Source: JAKRSE01 sp943369295
GTDB taxonomy: Bacteria; Armatimonadota; Fimbriimonadia; Fimbriimonadales; Fimbriimonadaceae
Length of the DNA stretch: 64,000 bases
Direction of reading: 5' to 3'
Assembly (NCBI GenBank): GCA_943369295.1
Contig: CALRMU020000005.1
Span: forward strand, 1-64,000
The position numbers were made by a program, and so were the translations under genes. A model generated the notes under the pieces. The model did not search any database. It was not told the origin of the DNA and saw nothing but the letters and a program-made list of their open reading frames with translations. Positions 1 through 6,938 of the stretch are shown here, piece by piece. The first letter of the stretch is position 1. Every line of letters begins with the position of its first letter.

Positions 1-560
1 TATTCAAGGGCTTCTTTGCTCGACATAAAGTGGTCACGGTCGCAATCCTTGGTCACTGTTTCCGCATCTTTGCCAGTAGCGTCGGCAAGAATCTCCATAA
101 GGATCTTCATATACTTCTCGGCCTCATTGATGGCAATCTTCATGTCAGTCAGCTGACCGCGGGCGCCGCCGCTGACCTGGTGAATCATGACCCTCGCATT
201 TGGCAGAGAGTATCGCTTGCCCTTGGCGCCGCCAGCCAGAAGAACAGCGCCCATAGAAGCGGCCTGTCCAACACAGATGGTCGCCACATCGCAACGGATC
301 ATCTTCATCGTGTCATAGATGGCGAGACCGGCAGAAACCGATCCTCCCGGGCTGTGAATGTAAAAGTCGATGTCCTTATCAGGATCTTCCTTTTCCAAGA
401 ACAGAAGCTGAGCCACCAGAAGGTTGGCGACATAGTCGTCAATCTCCGTGCCCAGGTAGACGATCCTGTCCTTGAGAAGACGGGACCAGATGTCGTAACT
501 TCGTTCGCCACGAGCTGTCTGCTCAATGACGTAAGGGACTCCCATGTTGCTGATATTCAT
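1..560 (-). CDS. clpP: ATP-dependent Clp protease proteolytic subunit ClpP (3' end cut by window)
   Basis: Serine peptidase subunit that forms the tetradecameric proteolytic barrel and degrades unfolded proteins fed by ClpX or ClpA. The reading frame starts at ATG 560 (MNISNMGVPYVIEQ) and is still open at the window edge after about 186 codons. The Ser-His-Asp triad is visible: Ser102 in QAASMGA, His127 in RVMIHQ, and Asp176 in DCDRDHF; the oxyanion-type HSPGGSV motif is near residue 70. The usual length is 190-210 aa, so only the last few residues are missing. It lies 210 bp downstream of trigger factor on the same strand, the common tig-clpP-clpX order, so clpX would be expected beyond the window. 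The plus-strand frame over this gene is a shadow. Confidence 0.95.
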   Translation of the reverse strand, partial: MNISNMGVPYVIEQTARGERSYDIWSRLLKDRIVYLGTEIDDYVANLLVAQLLFLEKEDPDKDIDFYIHSPGGSVSAGLAIYDTMKMIRCDVATICVGQAASMGAVLLAGGAKGKRYSLPNARVMIHQVSGGARGQLTDMKIAINEAEKYMKILMEILADATGKDAETVTKDCDRDHFMSSKEALE

Positions 561-716
561 GTGATGAAATGACGGTCAAGTGAAGGGGAAAGCCCCCTTC
601 GTACTCAATGGCTGTTAAGGGATGCTACCAGAGGATCGCAAAACTCTTCCTGGGGGAAAAGCCTGACTTCTTCATCGGCAGAATCCGATCACTTTTTTCC
701 CTACTGATCAAATGAC

Positions 717-745
717 AAGAGCCAGACCAAAATGGCCTGGCTCTT
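717..745 (-). terminator. Hairpin between tig and clpP
   Basis: Inverted repeat AAGAGCCAG / CTGGCTCTT with an inner CC/GG extension and an AAAAT loop, 24 bp after the tig stop. Read on the minus strand it is followed by a weak T-rich stretch, so it could end tig transcripts or attenuate read-through into clpP. Confidence 0.6.
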
Positions 746-769
746 TGACTAATTGGGTCCCCTGGCGGA

Positions 770-2128
770 CTAAGCCTTCTTCTTGCTGGCCTTCTTGGCA
801 GGAGCCTTTGCGGCTTCCTCAGCCGGTGCGGCTTCAGCGGCAGACTCTTCAGCATGCTCGGCCAGGAATCCAAGAACCTTGGAGTGCATGGTTCGGTAGA
901 TGACTTCTTCCCTCACCTGGGCGCCGTAATCCTTAAGGAACTTGCTTGCGCCATCCTGGGTCACCTGGTTCTGAATCAGAACGTCGATGAGGTGGGCGTT
1001 GGCTTCCTCGTCGGTGATCTGCATCTCTTCCTTTCGGAAAACCTGCTCGATCATCACGGCTCTTTCTACGTGCAGCTTGGCTTCGTTCTCCAGAGCCGAC
1101 TGCAGATCTTCCGGAGTCATGTTCTGTGACTTGGCGTAATCCTCAAGCGAGAGGTTGCGTCCTCTCAGTTCCTGGGCCATTTCAGAAAGTCTTCTCTGAG
1201 CAACACCCTTCCAGGTGGTGTCAGAAACAACGATTCGGCTTCGAGTGGCAAGGCCATCAAGAAGCTGCTCGTTGATCATGTCGGCCTGCATTCTCTCGCG
1301 GGCACTCTGGATAGAAGCTCGGACCTTCTCCTTCAGGTCGTCAACGTTCTCGGTCTTCAGCTTCTGAGCAAAGGTGTCGTCCAGTTCAGGAACGAGGATG
1401 GCAGAGACGCTGCGAACCGTGATGATGATCTTCTTGGTCTGGCCAGCCCAATCCTTCTCCTGGAAGTTCTCGGGGAAGCTCAGTTCGGCCTGCTTGATCT
1501 CCTCTGCGTGCATGCCCATGATCTGAGCATCCATTTCGGGGAAAGTCTGGCCTGCGATGATCATAAAGGATCGTCCGTCGCCTTCTTCGCCATCGACCTT
1601 CACGTTCAAAACGGCGTAGTCGCCTTCCTGAATTCCTCGGTCGGCAACCTTTTCCTGCTTGCCTTCGCGTCGTCGAAGCTCTTCAATCTGCTTCTCAACG
1701 TCTTCGTCGGTGACTGCGACATCCTGGACATTGACCGGAATTCCCTTGTAGTCGCCCAGATCGATGACGGGAGGAAGGGGCACCAGCATGGTGAATTCCA
1801 TCTCGGCGGGTTCGCGGGTGAACTTGGTGAGGTCAACAGAAGGCTGGCCAACTGGCTTCAGCTCCATGCTGTTCACCGCATCGCGGTAGCTCTGGGTGAC
1901 AATTTCTTCAATTGCGGCGTTCAAAAGCTCTGGCTCGCCGATGGCATTTTCAACCAAGGCGGCAGGAGCAAGGCCGGGCCTGAAACCGGGGACTCGAACC
2001 TTTTTGCCAAGCTTCTTGAGGGCCTTAGCAATCCCCGCTTTCACCTGGTCTGGTGTGCAGACGAAGTCAAGTTGAACTGTGGCTTCGTTCAGGTCAGTTC
2101 GCTGAATCTGGGGGGCGGCGGTGCTCAT
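770..2128 (-). CDS. tig: Trigger factor, ribosome-associated chaperone / peptidyl-prolyl isomerase
   Basis: Binds the ribosome exit tunnel and protects nascent chains. ATG 2128 (MSTAAPQIQ) is preferred over the TTG three codons upstream. The N-terminal ribosome-binding domain carries the signature GFRPGLAP near residue 50; an FKBP-like PPIase domain (about 150-245) and a long helical C-terminal chaperone domain follow. The protein is 452 aa against 430-450 for the family, and ends in a low-complexity Ala/Glu/Lys tail (about 30 residues, terminating KKASKKKA). Upstream of clpP, as in many bacteria. Confidence 0.96.
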   Translation of the reverse strand: MSTAAPQIQRTDLNEATVQLDFVCTPDQVKAGIAKALKKLGKKVRVPGFRPGLAPAALVENAIGEPELLNAAIEEIVTQSYRDAVNSMELKPVGQPSVDLTKFTREPAEMEFTMLVPLPPVIDLGDYKGIPVNVQDVAVTDEDVEKQIEELRRREGKQEKVADRGIQEGDYAVLNVKVDGEEGDGRSFMIIAGQTFPEMDAQIMGMHAEEIKQAELSFPENFQEKDWAGQTKKIIITVRSVSAILVPELDDTFAQKLKTENVDDLKEKVRASIQSARERMQADMINEQLLDGLATRSRIVVSDTTWKGVAQRRLSEMAQELRGRNLSLEDYAKSQNMTPEDLQSALENEAKLHVERAVMIEQVFRKEEMQITDEEANAHLIDVLIQNQVTQDGASKFLKDYGAQVREEVIYRTMHSKVLGFLAEHAEESAAEAAPAEEAAKAPAKKASKKKA

Positions 2129-2218
2129 GGGGACCAAGGGTGAATCTTACCAATCCCCATGATTCACTCACGGGACCGACTCGCCGCTTGCCGTGCCGCC
2201 CACGCCGAGTTCGACCGA

Positions 2219-3007
2219 CTATTCGGTGAGTTCGGCCAGAATCGGGCAGTGATCGCTTGGCCTTTCCCAGCCTCTCGGATCACGGTCAATCCAGCAGCTC
2301 TCGACCCTATCCTGCATGTCGCCGACCGCATAAATGTGGTCAATCCGCCAGCCTAGATTCCGACCAAAAGCATCCCGAGTGCGGAAATCCCAAAAGGTGT
2401 AGTGCCCTTCACCCTCGGTGAACTTTCTAAAGCAGTCTTCCCAGCCGTCAGCTTTGATTCTATCAAGACGGGCAAACTCATCTGGGTGATGGCCGACATC
2501 GCCTAGGTGCTTGGCGCTCTCCCAGACGTCATCTGGGCCAGGCGCAATATTGATGTCGCCCAGCCAGATTGCCCCGCCATTGCCGAATCCCTGCTTCTTC
2601 ACAAACTCAGGAAAGGCTTCCAGCCACTTCATCTTGTACTCCCACTTGGGAGATTCGGGGTTTTTCTTATTCGGCACAAAGGTTCCGTTTGGAACATAGG
2701 TGTTGATGATGGGAACCCCTTGGTAGCGGCAGATCTGCACTCGACAGTCTCTTGGCCAGTCGGGCAGATACCCCTCGCTGATGCTTTCGAGGGGTTCTTT
2801 ACTGAGGATAGCGACGCCGTTGTAGCTTTTTTGTCCGTGAATCGCCACGTGGTAGCCGGTATCGGCCAGATCCAAATGAGGGAACATGGGGTCATCCACC
2901 TTCGTCTCCTGCAGGGCAAGGACATCCGGCTGATTTTCAGCCAGCCAGTTTTTAAGGTGGCCCATGCGGGCCCGAATTGAGTTCACATTCCACGAGGCGA
3001 TAATCAT
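2219..3007 (-). CDS. xth: Exodeoxyribonuclease III (AP endonuclease, EEP fold)
   Basis: Repairs abasic sites and removes 3' blocking groups from DNA in base-excision repair. Full-length at 262 aa. Family motifs are all present: NVNSIRAR at the N-terminus, LQETK with the metal-binding Glu near 34, a central GDINIAPGPDD, and SDHCPI near the C-terminus with the catalytic Asp-His. It starts at ATG 3007 (MIIASWNVN). Same strand as its neighbours but separated from tig by 90 bp and from the cystathionine gene by 22 bp, so it may be co-transcribed with the latter. Confidence 0.95.
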   Translation of the reverse strand: MIIASWNVNSIRARMGHLKNWLAENQPDVLALQETKVDDPMFPHLDLADTGYHVAIHGQKSYNGVAILSKEPLESISEGYLPDWPRDCRVQICRYQGVPIINTYVPNGTFVPNKKNPESPKWEYKMKWLEAFPEFVKKQGFGNGGAIWLGDINIAPGPDDVWESAKHLGDVGHHPDEFARLDRIKADGWEDCFRKFTEGEGHYTFWDFRTRDAFGRNLGWRIDHIYAVGDMQDRVESCWIDRDPRGWERPSDHCPILAELTE

Positions 3008-3029
3008 TCGGTTTCCTTACGATTTAGGT

Positions 3030-4178
3030 TCAGAAGCTATTCAGAGCCTGGTCAAGATCGGCGATCAAATCATCAGGATCTTCGATGCCGACTGAAGCAC
3101 GCACGAGGTTGTCTGTGATGCCAACCTTCAGCCTCACTTCCCGTGGCATTTCGTAGTGAGTCATGGTCGCAGGCTGCTCGATAAGGCTCTCGACTCCGCC
3201 CAAGCTGACAGCAAGAACAAACAGCTTTGTCGAACAGAGAACCTTGACAGTATCCTCAAGACTTCCCTTCACTTTGAAGCAAAGCATTGATCCAAAATCG
3301 CTCATCTGCTCCTTGGCCAGCTCGTGCTGAGGATGGCTGGGAAGGCCAGGGTAGCTGACCGATTCCACCCTGGGGTGCTTCTCAAGGAACTCTGCCACCT
3401 TCATTGCGTTGATGCAGTGAGCCTTCATTCTCACCGCGTAGGTTTTGAGGCCCCTGATCGCCAAAAAGGTATCCAGCGGTGAAAGGGTGGCTCCGATAGC
3501 GTTCTGAAGATGCTTCAGCTTGCCGTAGATCTCATCGTCGTTCACCATCAGGGCACCCAGAGTCACATCTGAATGTCCATTGAGCGACTTGGTGCCCGAG
3601 TGCATGACGATATCGATGCCGAATTTAAGGGGCTGCTGACACCACGATGTACCGAAGGTGTTGTCGATGCAGGTCATGACTCCATGCTTCTTGCCCACCT
3701 CGGCAACCATCGCAATATCGATGATATTCATGAGGGGGTTTGTGGGGCTCTCGAACCAAATCAGCTTGGTATTGGGCTGAATCGCAGCTTCCAAAGTGGC
3801 GCGGTCCGCCACGTTCACAAAGCTGGTGGTGATTCCTCTCTTCGTCGCCACATCCATCAGGTAGCGATAAGTTCCGCCGTAGGCGTCGTCGCTGGTGACA
3901 ACGTGATCTCCTGCGTTCAGGCTGCTCATCACGCAGTCTTCGGCAGCCATTCCGCTGGCAAAGGCCAGGCCGTATTTGGCTCCTTCCACGGCCGCAAACA
4001 TCTCCTGCAGCACTGTTCGTGTCGGGTTATCTGTACGGGTGTAGTCGTACTGATCGTAGACTCCCGGTGCCTTTTGGGCAAATGTCGAGGTCTGGTAGAT
4101 CGGGGTAGTGACACTTCCGTGCAGAGGATCTGGCCGCGTACCGAGTGCGACCACCAAGGTTTCAAGAGACCAATTCAC
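3030..4178 (-). CDS. Cystathionine gamma-synthase / beta-lyase family PLP enzyme
   Basis: PLP enzyme of trans-sulfuration (methionine/cysteine interconversion). The open frame extends to 4259, but GTG 4178 is chosen: it lies one base after the stop of the upstream gene and gives a 382-aa protein (MNWSLETLVVALGTRPDP), matching the 380-400 aa family length. Visible motifs: YDYTRTDNPTR (44-54), DNTFGTSW (Asp172 to the PLP ring nitrogen), and the Schiff-base lysine Lys197 in SGTKSLNGHSD; the substrate-binding SLGGVESL is near the C-terminus. The split between synthase, beta-lyase and gamma-lyase cannot be decided from these motifs. Third gene of an Lrp-acetyltransferase-CGS operon. Confidence 0.9.
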   Translation of the reverse strand: MNWSLETLVVALGTRPDPLHGSVTTPIYQTSTFAQKAPGVYDQYDYTRTDNPTRTVLQEMFAAVEGAKYGLAFASGMAAEDCVMSSLNAGDHVVTSDDAYGGTYRYLMDVATKRGITTSFVNVADRATLEAAIQPNTKLIWFESPTNPLMNIIDIAMVAEVGKKHGVMTCIDNTFGTSWCQQPLKFGIDIVMHSGTKSLNGHSDVTLGALMVNDDEIYGKLKHLQNAIGATLSPLDTFLAIRGLKTYAVRMKAHCINAMKVAEFLEKHPRVESVSYPGLPSHPQHELAKEQMSDFGSMLCFKVKGSLEDTVKVLCSTKLFVLAVSLGGVESLIEQPATMTHYEMPREVRLKVGITDNLVRASVGIEDPDDLIADLDQALNSF

Positions 4179-4179
4179 T

Positions 4180-5307
4180 TCAAAAGAACTCCATACAGAT
4201 GGCCTGCTGAGCCGGAAGGGCGTGACAGGCGGTGAGAAAACTGTTTTCCTTAAGAACAACAGCCTCGCCTAAAAGGCCAAGCTGTTGAAGAGATGGCTGC
4301 CCGAGCAGCGCCTGGGTGAGGGTGCTGATTGAACAACAGAAACACGGATCGCCTCCCTGCTCCAAGCCGTTCGGACCCAAGGTCCAGATACCTTGATTGC
4401 TGGCAATCAGAGGATCTTTAACTTCAAAACTAAAGGGCACAGCCGATGTCATTCCGGCAAAGGCGACCTTGATATCCGTGATCCGGTACATCGTTGGCCG
4501 ATGCTGACTAGCCGACATTCCTTGGTCGAGCAGCAGGCTTAGGAAGGGACTTGAGGGCGGCTCCATCCAAGTGACACTGTTCTGGTTTGAGCTCAAACCA
4601 GCCAAAACAGCCATGAGGCCCCGATAGCCTGCCCCTGTCGTCCAGGCGATTTCTCCCACCTGAACGTCTCCCCAAAAGCCTTCGATCTTTGCCCAGAGAT
4701 AAGCCTCGACAGGGTCGCCGACAGCATAGATAGCCGGAGCAATTTGGCCAAACCTCGCCTGCCATGCCGACTGGTTGCGGACATGACAGCCGGAAAGCTG
4801 AGAAACAAATGAATCGTAAACGGGATTGAGCAGCTCTGCCGCCTGGGCGGGTTCGATGCGGCGAATAGGAAGATCGGACTTCACCTGAGGCATTCTTGCT
4901 GCCGGAGAACTGATCTGCCATCGCCAGCCGCAGGTGGCGTAGCCAAACCGACGGTAGTAGGTTTCGCGAAAAGGATAAAGGCAGCTCAGGCCCATCCCCA
5001 TTTCTGCATGCGACCGGACTAAGCCCTGCATGAGAGCCGAAGCTGCTCCCGTCCGGCGAGCTTCTGCCACTGTTCCAACCCCTGCAACTCCGCCAGAAGA
5101 AATGACTTGGCCGCGAACCAAAAATTGATAGGGGACGATATCGGCAACTGAGACGACCTCTTCCCCGCTTCGGACCACCCAACGGGTAGCGCCTTCGGCC
5201 GGAGTCCAGCCTTCGCCTTCAAGCTCGCGGCCGGAATAAACCCAGCTGCGGGCCGAATGAAAACCCCTTTCATCGTCAGGGGTCATCTGACGGAATTCGA
5301 AACTCAT
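4180..5307 (-). CDS. Eis-like GNAT N-acetyltransferase with SCP2-type C-terminal domain
   Basis: Acyl-CoA-dependent N-acetyltransferase of the Eis/YitJ group, 375 aa. The acetyl-CoA site is seen at 72-93 (GGVAGVGTVAEARRTGAAS) and the family signature LYPFRETYYRRFGY at 110-123. In Eis enzymes the Tyr of this segment is the general acid and the C-terminal Phe carboxylate is the general base; this protein also ends in ...MEFF, so both elements are kept. Eis acetylates aminoglycosides and protein lysines in mycobacteria; the substrate here is unknown. The start overlaps the stop of the upstream Lrp gene by 4 bp (ATGA), and the stop is followed one base later by the CGS start, so the three genes are probably translationally coupled. 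Confidence 0.88.
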   Translation of the reverse strand: MSFEFRQMTPDDERGFHSARSWVYSGRELEGEGWTPAEGATRWVVRSGEEVVSVADIVPYQFLVRGQVISSGGVAGVGTVAEARRTGAASALMQGLVRSHAEMGMGLSCLYPFRETYYRRFGYATCGWRWQISSPAARMPQVKSDLPIRRIEPAQAAELLNPVYDSFVSQLSGCHVRNQSAWQARFGQIAPAIYAVGDPVEAYLWAKIEGFWGDVQVGEIAWTTGAGYRGLMAVLAGLSSNQNSVTWMEPPSSPFLSLLLDQGMSASQHRPTMYRITDIKVAFAGMTSAVPFSFEVKDPLIASNQGIWTLGPNGLEQGGDPCFCCSISTLTQALLGQPSLQQLGLLGEAVVLKENSFLTACHALPAQQAICMEFF

Positions 5308-5771
5308 GGCAAAGGAAGCTCGGTAGTCAGCTTGACTGGAGCCAAAACGAAGGAGCTCATGATTTTGCCCACTCCTTGAATACGACTGAGCTTGTTGGTG
5401 ATGAACGCCTGATACTCATTCATGCTTTTGGCCACCACCTTGAGCTGAAAATCAAAGTCTCCGCTGACATGAAGGCATTCAAGCACTTCAGGCAGAGCAC
5501 TGGCTTCTTCTGAGAATCTCTGAATCGGCGGTTCTTGGTGCAGGGCCAGGCTGACATGCACCAGCACCATCAGATCGTAGCCAAGCTGCCCGCGACCGAG
5601 TTCTGCCCGGTAGTTTTGAATAAACCCGGTATCTTCAAGCCGCCGGATTCTTTGCAGCACCGAAGGTGCCGAGAGACCAACCTGACGAGCAATGCCGGCG
5701 TTGGTCATTCGCCCATCTTTTTGTAGGAGGTCAAGAATTTGACGGTCAATTACATCAAGCCGGGCGGACAT
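5304..5771 (-). CDS. Lrp/AsnC family transcriptional regulator
   Basis: Amino-acid-responsive DNA-binding regulator, 155 aa, the normal family size. The N-terminus starts LDVIDRQILDLLQKDGRMTN and continues into the HTH (GLSAPSVLQRIRRLEDTGFI, about 33-52); the C-terminal RAM ligand-binding domain spans about 70-150 (ECLHVSGDFDFQLKVVA). First gene of the operon with the Eis-like acetyltransferase (4-bp overlap) and the cystathionine enzyme, which suggests it senses an amino acid of sulfur or related metabolism; this is inference from position. Confidence 0.93.
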   Translation of the reverse strand: MSARLDVIDRQILDLLQKDGRMTNAGIARQVGLSAPSVLQRIRRLEDTGFIQNYRAELGRGQLGYDLMVLVHVSLALHQEPPIQRFSEEASALPEVLECLHVSGDFDFQLKVVAKSMNEYQAFITNKLSRIQGVGKIMSSFVLAPVKLTTELPLP

Positions 5772-5954
5772 GCCCAGTATGATAGACCATCATTGCCCTG
5801 GCGTTTAGCCCTTTCGGACCTTTGATTATTTAAAATCCAACCTTTGCGCAGGCCTGTAACCTAAATAACAAAGGTTTGAGATTCGCAGGGTAAGCGGCTG
5901 GGCCTCGGCCTTCCTCTGCATTCTGCTTGTGCCTAGACGCACCGAGAACCTGGG

Positions 5955-6332
5955 TTAGTTCTGTTGGTACCACGATTTGACATCTGGCTTCATCCACCCA
6001 ATGAGTACAGGAAGCGCAAAGGGCAGAAGCGCTATGGTGCAGCACCCCATAACCAGGCAGGTGAAGTGAACCTGCCAGGTCGATTTTTTAACGGGCAGAG
6101 AGGGCAGCCAGGCCGTAACGACAGCCATAGGAAGAAAGATTGAGATCACCACGGCCCCCATAACCGGCATCAGCCAATTGGGGATCGTTGTTCCCGTTTC
6201 GGCCGTGGTTGTTATCCACCATTCGTTGCTGAGAATCAGGCCCAGGCCGCCTAAGGCCAAACCTAGCTTCAGCCCCGCCGCCAGCCAGCAGTAACCCTTG
6301 TACCAGGCCAGTATTTTGGGTGGCTTCTGCAT
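5955..6332 (-). CDS. Small polytopic membrane protein, unknown function
   Basis: 125 aa with about three or four hydrophobic segments: near 15-35 (AGLKLGLALGGLGLIL), 53-75 (MPVMGAVVISIFLPMAVVTAW) and 90-112 (CLVMGCCTIALLPFALPVLIG). The N-terminus MQKPPKILAWYKGYCW is basic and aromatic, typical of an inner-membrane protein. No family recognised. It is isolated: 183 bp from the Lrp gene on the same strand and upstream of the tRNA on the opposite strand. Confidence 0.7.
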   Translation of the reverse strand: MQKPPKILAWYKGYCWLAAGLKLGLALGGLGLILSNEWWITTTAETGTTIPNWLMPVMGAVVISIFLPMAVVTAWLPSLPVKKSTWQVHFTCLVMGCCTIALLPFALPVLIGWMKPDVKSWYQQN

Positions 6333-6405
6333 GGGGCAAGGTTACCTTCGGCTATGGGCATCCCTAGCCTGGGGTGGGGTGGGTGAGGCATCATTGTTAA
6401 CGTCT

Positions 6406-6482
6406 GCTCCCGTCGTCTAGCGGTTTAGGACATCGCCCTCTCACGGCGAAGATCGCGGGTTCGAATCCCGTCGGGAGTACCA
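6406..6482 (+). tRNA. tRNA-Glu (anticodon CTC), CCA encoded
   Basis: Cloverleaf visible by eye: acceptor GCTCCCG / CGGGAGT (first pair G-T), D arm with TAGCGGTTTAGGA, anticodon stem TCGCC / GGCGA with loop CTCTCAC giving anticodon CTC, and T arm CGGGTTCGAATCCCG. The discriminator A and the CCA end are encoded (6479-6482). The minus-strand frame across it (LPTGFEPAIFAVRGRCPKP) is the classic false protein made by reading a tRNA backwards. The 3' end of this gene is the seed of the repeat family that follows. Confidence 0.97.
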
Positions 6483-6515
6483 AAGCACGAATGCCATCCG
6501 GCATTCGTGCTTTGG
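6480..6515 (+). terminator. Perfect 16-bp hairpin starting in the tRNA-Glu CCA end
   Basis: Arms CCAAAGCACGAATGCC and GGCATTCGTGCTTTGG, loop ATCC, followed by TCATTTCT. It begins inside the CCA of the tRNA. A stem this long and perfect with only a weak T run may act as terminator or as a 3'-end processing signal; it is also the first member of the hairpin series in the repeats. Confidence 0.7.
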
Positions 6516-6519
6516 TCAT

Positions 6520-6613
6520 TTCTGGGGGAGTGAGAACGTTCGAATCTGGAGCGAAGCGACATCCCGAGGCGAAGCCGTATGAACGAAGTGAATCGGGACC
6601 GTCGGGAGTACCA
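6520..6613 (+). repeat. tRNA-Glu-tail composite repeat, copy 1 (type A)
   Basis: Begins TCTGGGGGAGTGAGAACG, contains GGAGCGAAGCG and GAGGCGAAGCC hairpin-like cores, and ends GAATCGGGACCGTCGGGAGTA then CCA. Its last 15 nt (6599-6613) are identical to the 3' end of the tRNA-Glu gene (6468-6482). The closest copy is 8308-8422, which shares the long stretch from ACATCCCGAGGCGAAGCC to GAATCGGGACCG. Confidence 0.85.
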
Positions 6614-6656
6614 AACAAAAATCCCTCAGCCTTTGGCTGGGGGATTTTTTGTTTGG
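6611..6656 (+). terminator. Second long hairpin, starting at the repeat's CCA
   Basis: Arms CCAAACAAAAATCCCTCAGCC and GGCTGGGGGATTTTTTGTTTGG (one unpaired base), loop TTT. As at the tRNA, the hairpin starts exactly at the CCA of the tRNA-like tail, and the right arm carries an internal T6. It has no gene in front of it, only the repeat. Confidence 0.75.
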
Positions 6657-6659
6657 CCA

Positions 6660-6833
6660 TTCTGCTGTGATGAGAACCCTTGGGTGAGAATCTTGAGCCC
6701 ATCAGGGCGAAGATCTTGAGGACGCAGTCCGAAATCCCGCCGAGCAAAGCGAGGGCAACGAACGTAGTGAGTCGGGACCGCCGAGCGAGGCGAGGGAAAT
6801 GAGTGCAGTGAATCGGGACCGTCGGGAGTACCA
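6660..6833 (+). repeat. tRNA-Glu-tail composite repeat, copy 2 (type B)
   Basis: Starts TCTGCTGTGATGAGAACCCTTGGG and ends GAATCGGGACCGTCGGGAGTACCA; the last 15 nt (6819-6833) again equal the tRNA 3' end. Internally it also keeps GGCGAAGATC (6706-6715), identical to tRNA positions 6445-6454 at the end of the anticodon arm, so more than the tail is tRNA-derived. Closest copy: 12144-12305. Confidence 0.85.
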
Positions 6834-6938
6834 AGAGGATGAGCTGGTCAAAAAGGCTGAAACAATAAAGGAGTGCGCCTCGCGCTAAGCGACTGGCACT
6901 CAGAACCAATGCTCTGTCGAAGTCGTACGGACCATTAT

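Noticed and set aside
30..572. Plus-strand frame over clpP
   Set aside because: The minus frame has the complete ClpP motifs; the plus frame is its antisense shadow.
4138..4200. SAM riboswitch before the cystathionine gene
   Set aside because: The gene lies inside an operon one base after the previous stop; no leader is available.
3030..4259. Longer cystathionine enzyme start at 4259
   Set aside because: It would run 80 bp into the acetyltransferase gene; the GTG one base after that stop gives the family length.
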